Positions 58,215 through 58,400 of a DNA stretch of 58,400 nucleotides are shown here, in pieces. The stretch is from the NCBI GenBank assembly GCA_004298015.1, contig SCSE01000058.1:1-58400 (forward strand). The letters are read 5' to 3'. The DNA is from Rhodanobacter sp. (lineage in GTDB: Bacteria > Pseudomonadota > Gammaproteobacteria > Xanthomonadales > Rhodanobacteraceae). The position numbers were made by a program, and so were the translations under genes. Under the pieces are notes generated by a model, which was not told where the DNA came from, did no database searches, and saw only the letters and a program-made list of their open reading frames with translations. Within the stretch, counting starts at the first letter, position 1, and the number at the start of each line of letters is the position of its first letter.

Positions 58215-58400
58215 TTTCCGCTCACCACCGTGCAGCTGTGCATCGTGCACATGGTGCGGCACAGCCTGAACTACGTATCCTGGAAACGGCGGGCGGAAGT
58301 GGCGGCCGACCTCAAGCGCATCTATGCCTGCGCCACCGTCGAGGAGGCCGAGCAGCGGCTCACCGAGTTCGAGGCGAAGTGGGACGCCGAGTACCCGCCG
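58215..58400 (+). pseudogene. IS256-family transposase fragment, 5' truncated and cut by the window end
   Basis: From 58215 the frame reads FPLTTVQLCIVHMVRHS, then LNYVSWKRRAEVAADLKRI, then YACATVEEAEQRL and KWDAEYPP. This is the internal region of IS256/mutator-type transposases (compare VQLCIVHxxRNSLKYVSWKD). The N-terminal half is missing: the upstream sequence (57983-58214) is AT-richer and unrelated. GC-rich base use starts sharply at the junction. It is therefore a remnant, unless the right-hand part continues beyond the window in some rearranged form. The 230 bp before it holds no gene I can support. Confidence 0.8.

Overview
The window is high-GC DNA from a Gram-negative gammaproteobacterium. 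The best guess is the Xanthomonadales, probably a Rhodanobacteraceae-like organism. The reasons are three TonB-dependent receptors, an mreBCD-mrdA-rodA-mltB-rlpA-dacC-ybeD-lipB-lipA block in the order usual for that group, and a two-gene B12-dependent ribonucleotide reductase. This placement comes from gene content only and was not tested by a search.

Region 1 (1-13.2 kb) concerns alcohol, C1 and formaldehyde metabolism. It holds the ABC transporter that accompanies PQQ-dependent alcohol dehydrogenases, glutathione-dependent formaldehyde dehydrogenase (frmA), a small exported protein whose frame is cut by an apparent Trp-to-TGA change, and glutathione-formaldehyde synthase (gfa). Two convergent TonB-dependent receptors, an AcoR-type sigma-54 activator and a porin follow. 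By eye, convincing -24/-12 sigma-54 promoters lie before frmA, one receptor (a full consensus match), the porin and, 12 kb away, an SRPBCC gene. The porin and SRPBCC promoters share a near-identical 17-bp motif about 100 bp upstream.

Region 2 (13.2-24.5 kb) is a complete Calvin cycle operon. Divergent cbbR faces cbbL-cbbS-cbbE-cbbX-cbbF-cbbP-cbbT-cbbZ-cbbA-cbbY, encoding red-type (form IC) RuBisCO with its CbbX activase. With region 1 this suggests oxidation of a C1 or other alcohol to CO2, followed by re-fixation of the CO2.

Region 3 (24.5-29.2 kb) has the SRPBCC protein, an exported methyltransferase-like protein, rluE, tatD and a PfkB-family kinase. A 174-bp intergenic element after cbbF recurs inverted after the kinase gene.

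Region 4 (29.4-43 kb) is housekeeping: cell elongation, peptidoglycan remodelling, lipoate synthesis and Prc protease. Twelve 7-bp tandem repeats lie directly before lipB. Region 5 (43-51.4 kb, minus strand) has a TonB receptor, an M17 aminopeptidase, a HAD hydrolase, a phosphate-binding-like domain fused to LysM, and a DegQ-type protease.

Region 6 (51.4-58.4 kb) has class II ribonucleotide reductase. Its nrdJa carries a 375-residue LAGLIDADG intein inserted directly before the catalytic cysteine. A Lys/Ala-rich histone-H1-like gene separates it from nrdJb. The window ends in an AT-richer patch with a Panacea-domain antitoxin-like gene, an unrecognised partner gene and a 5'-truncated IS256-family transposase. 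The Panacea pair is the best candidate for an undescribed system. The sigma-54 regulon is the best candidate for new regulatory biology.
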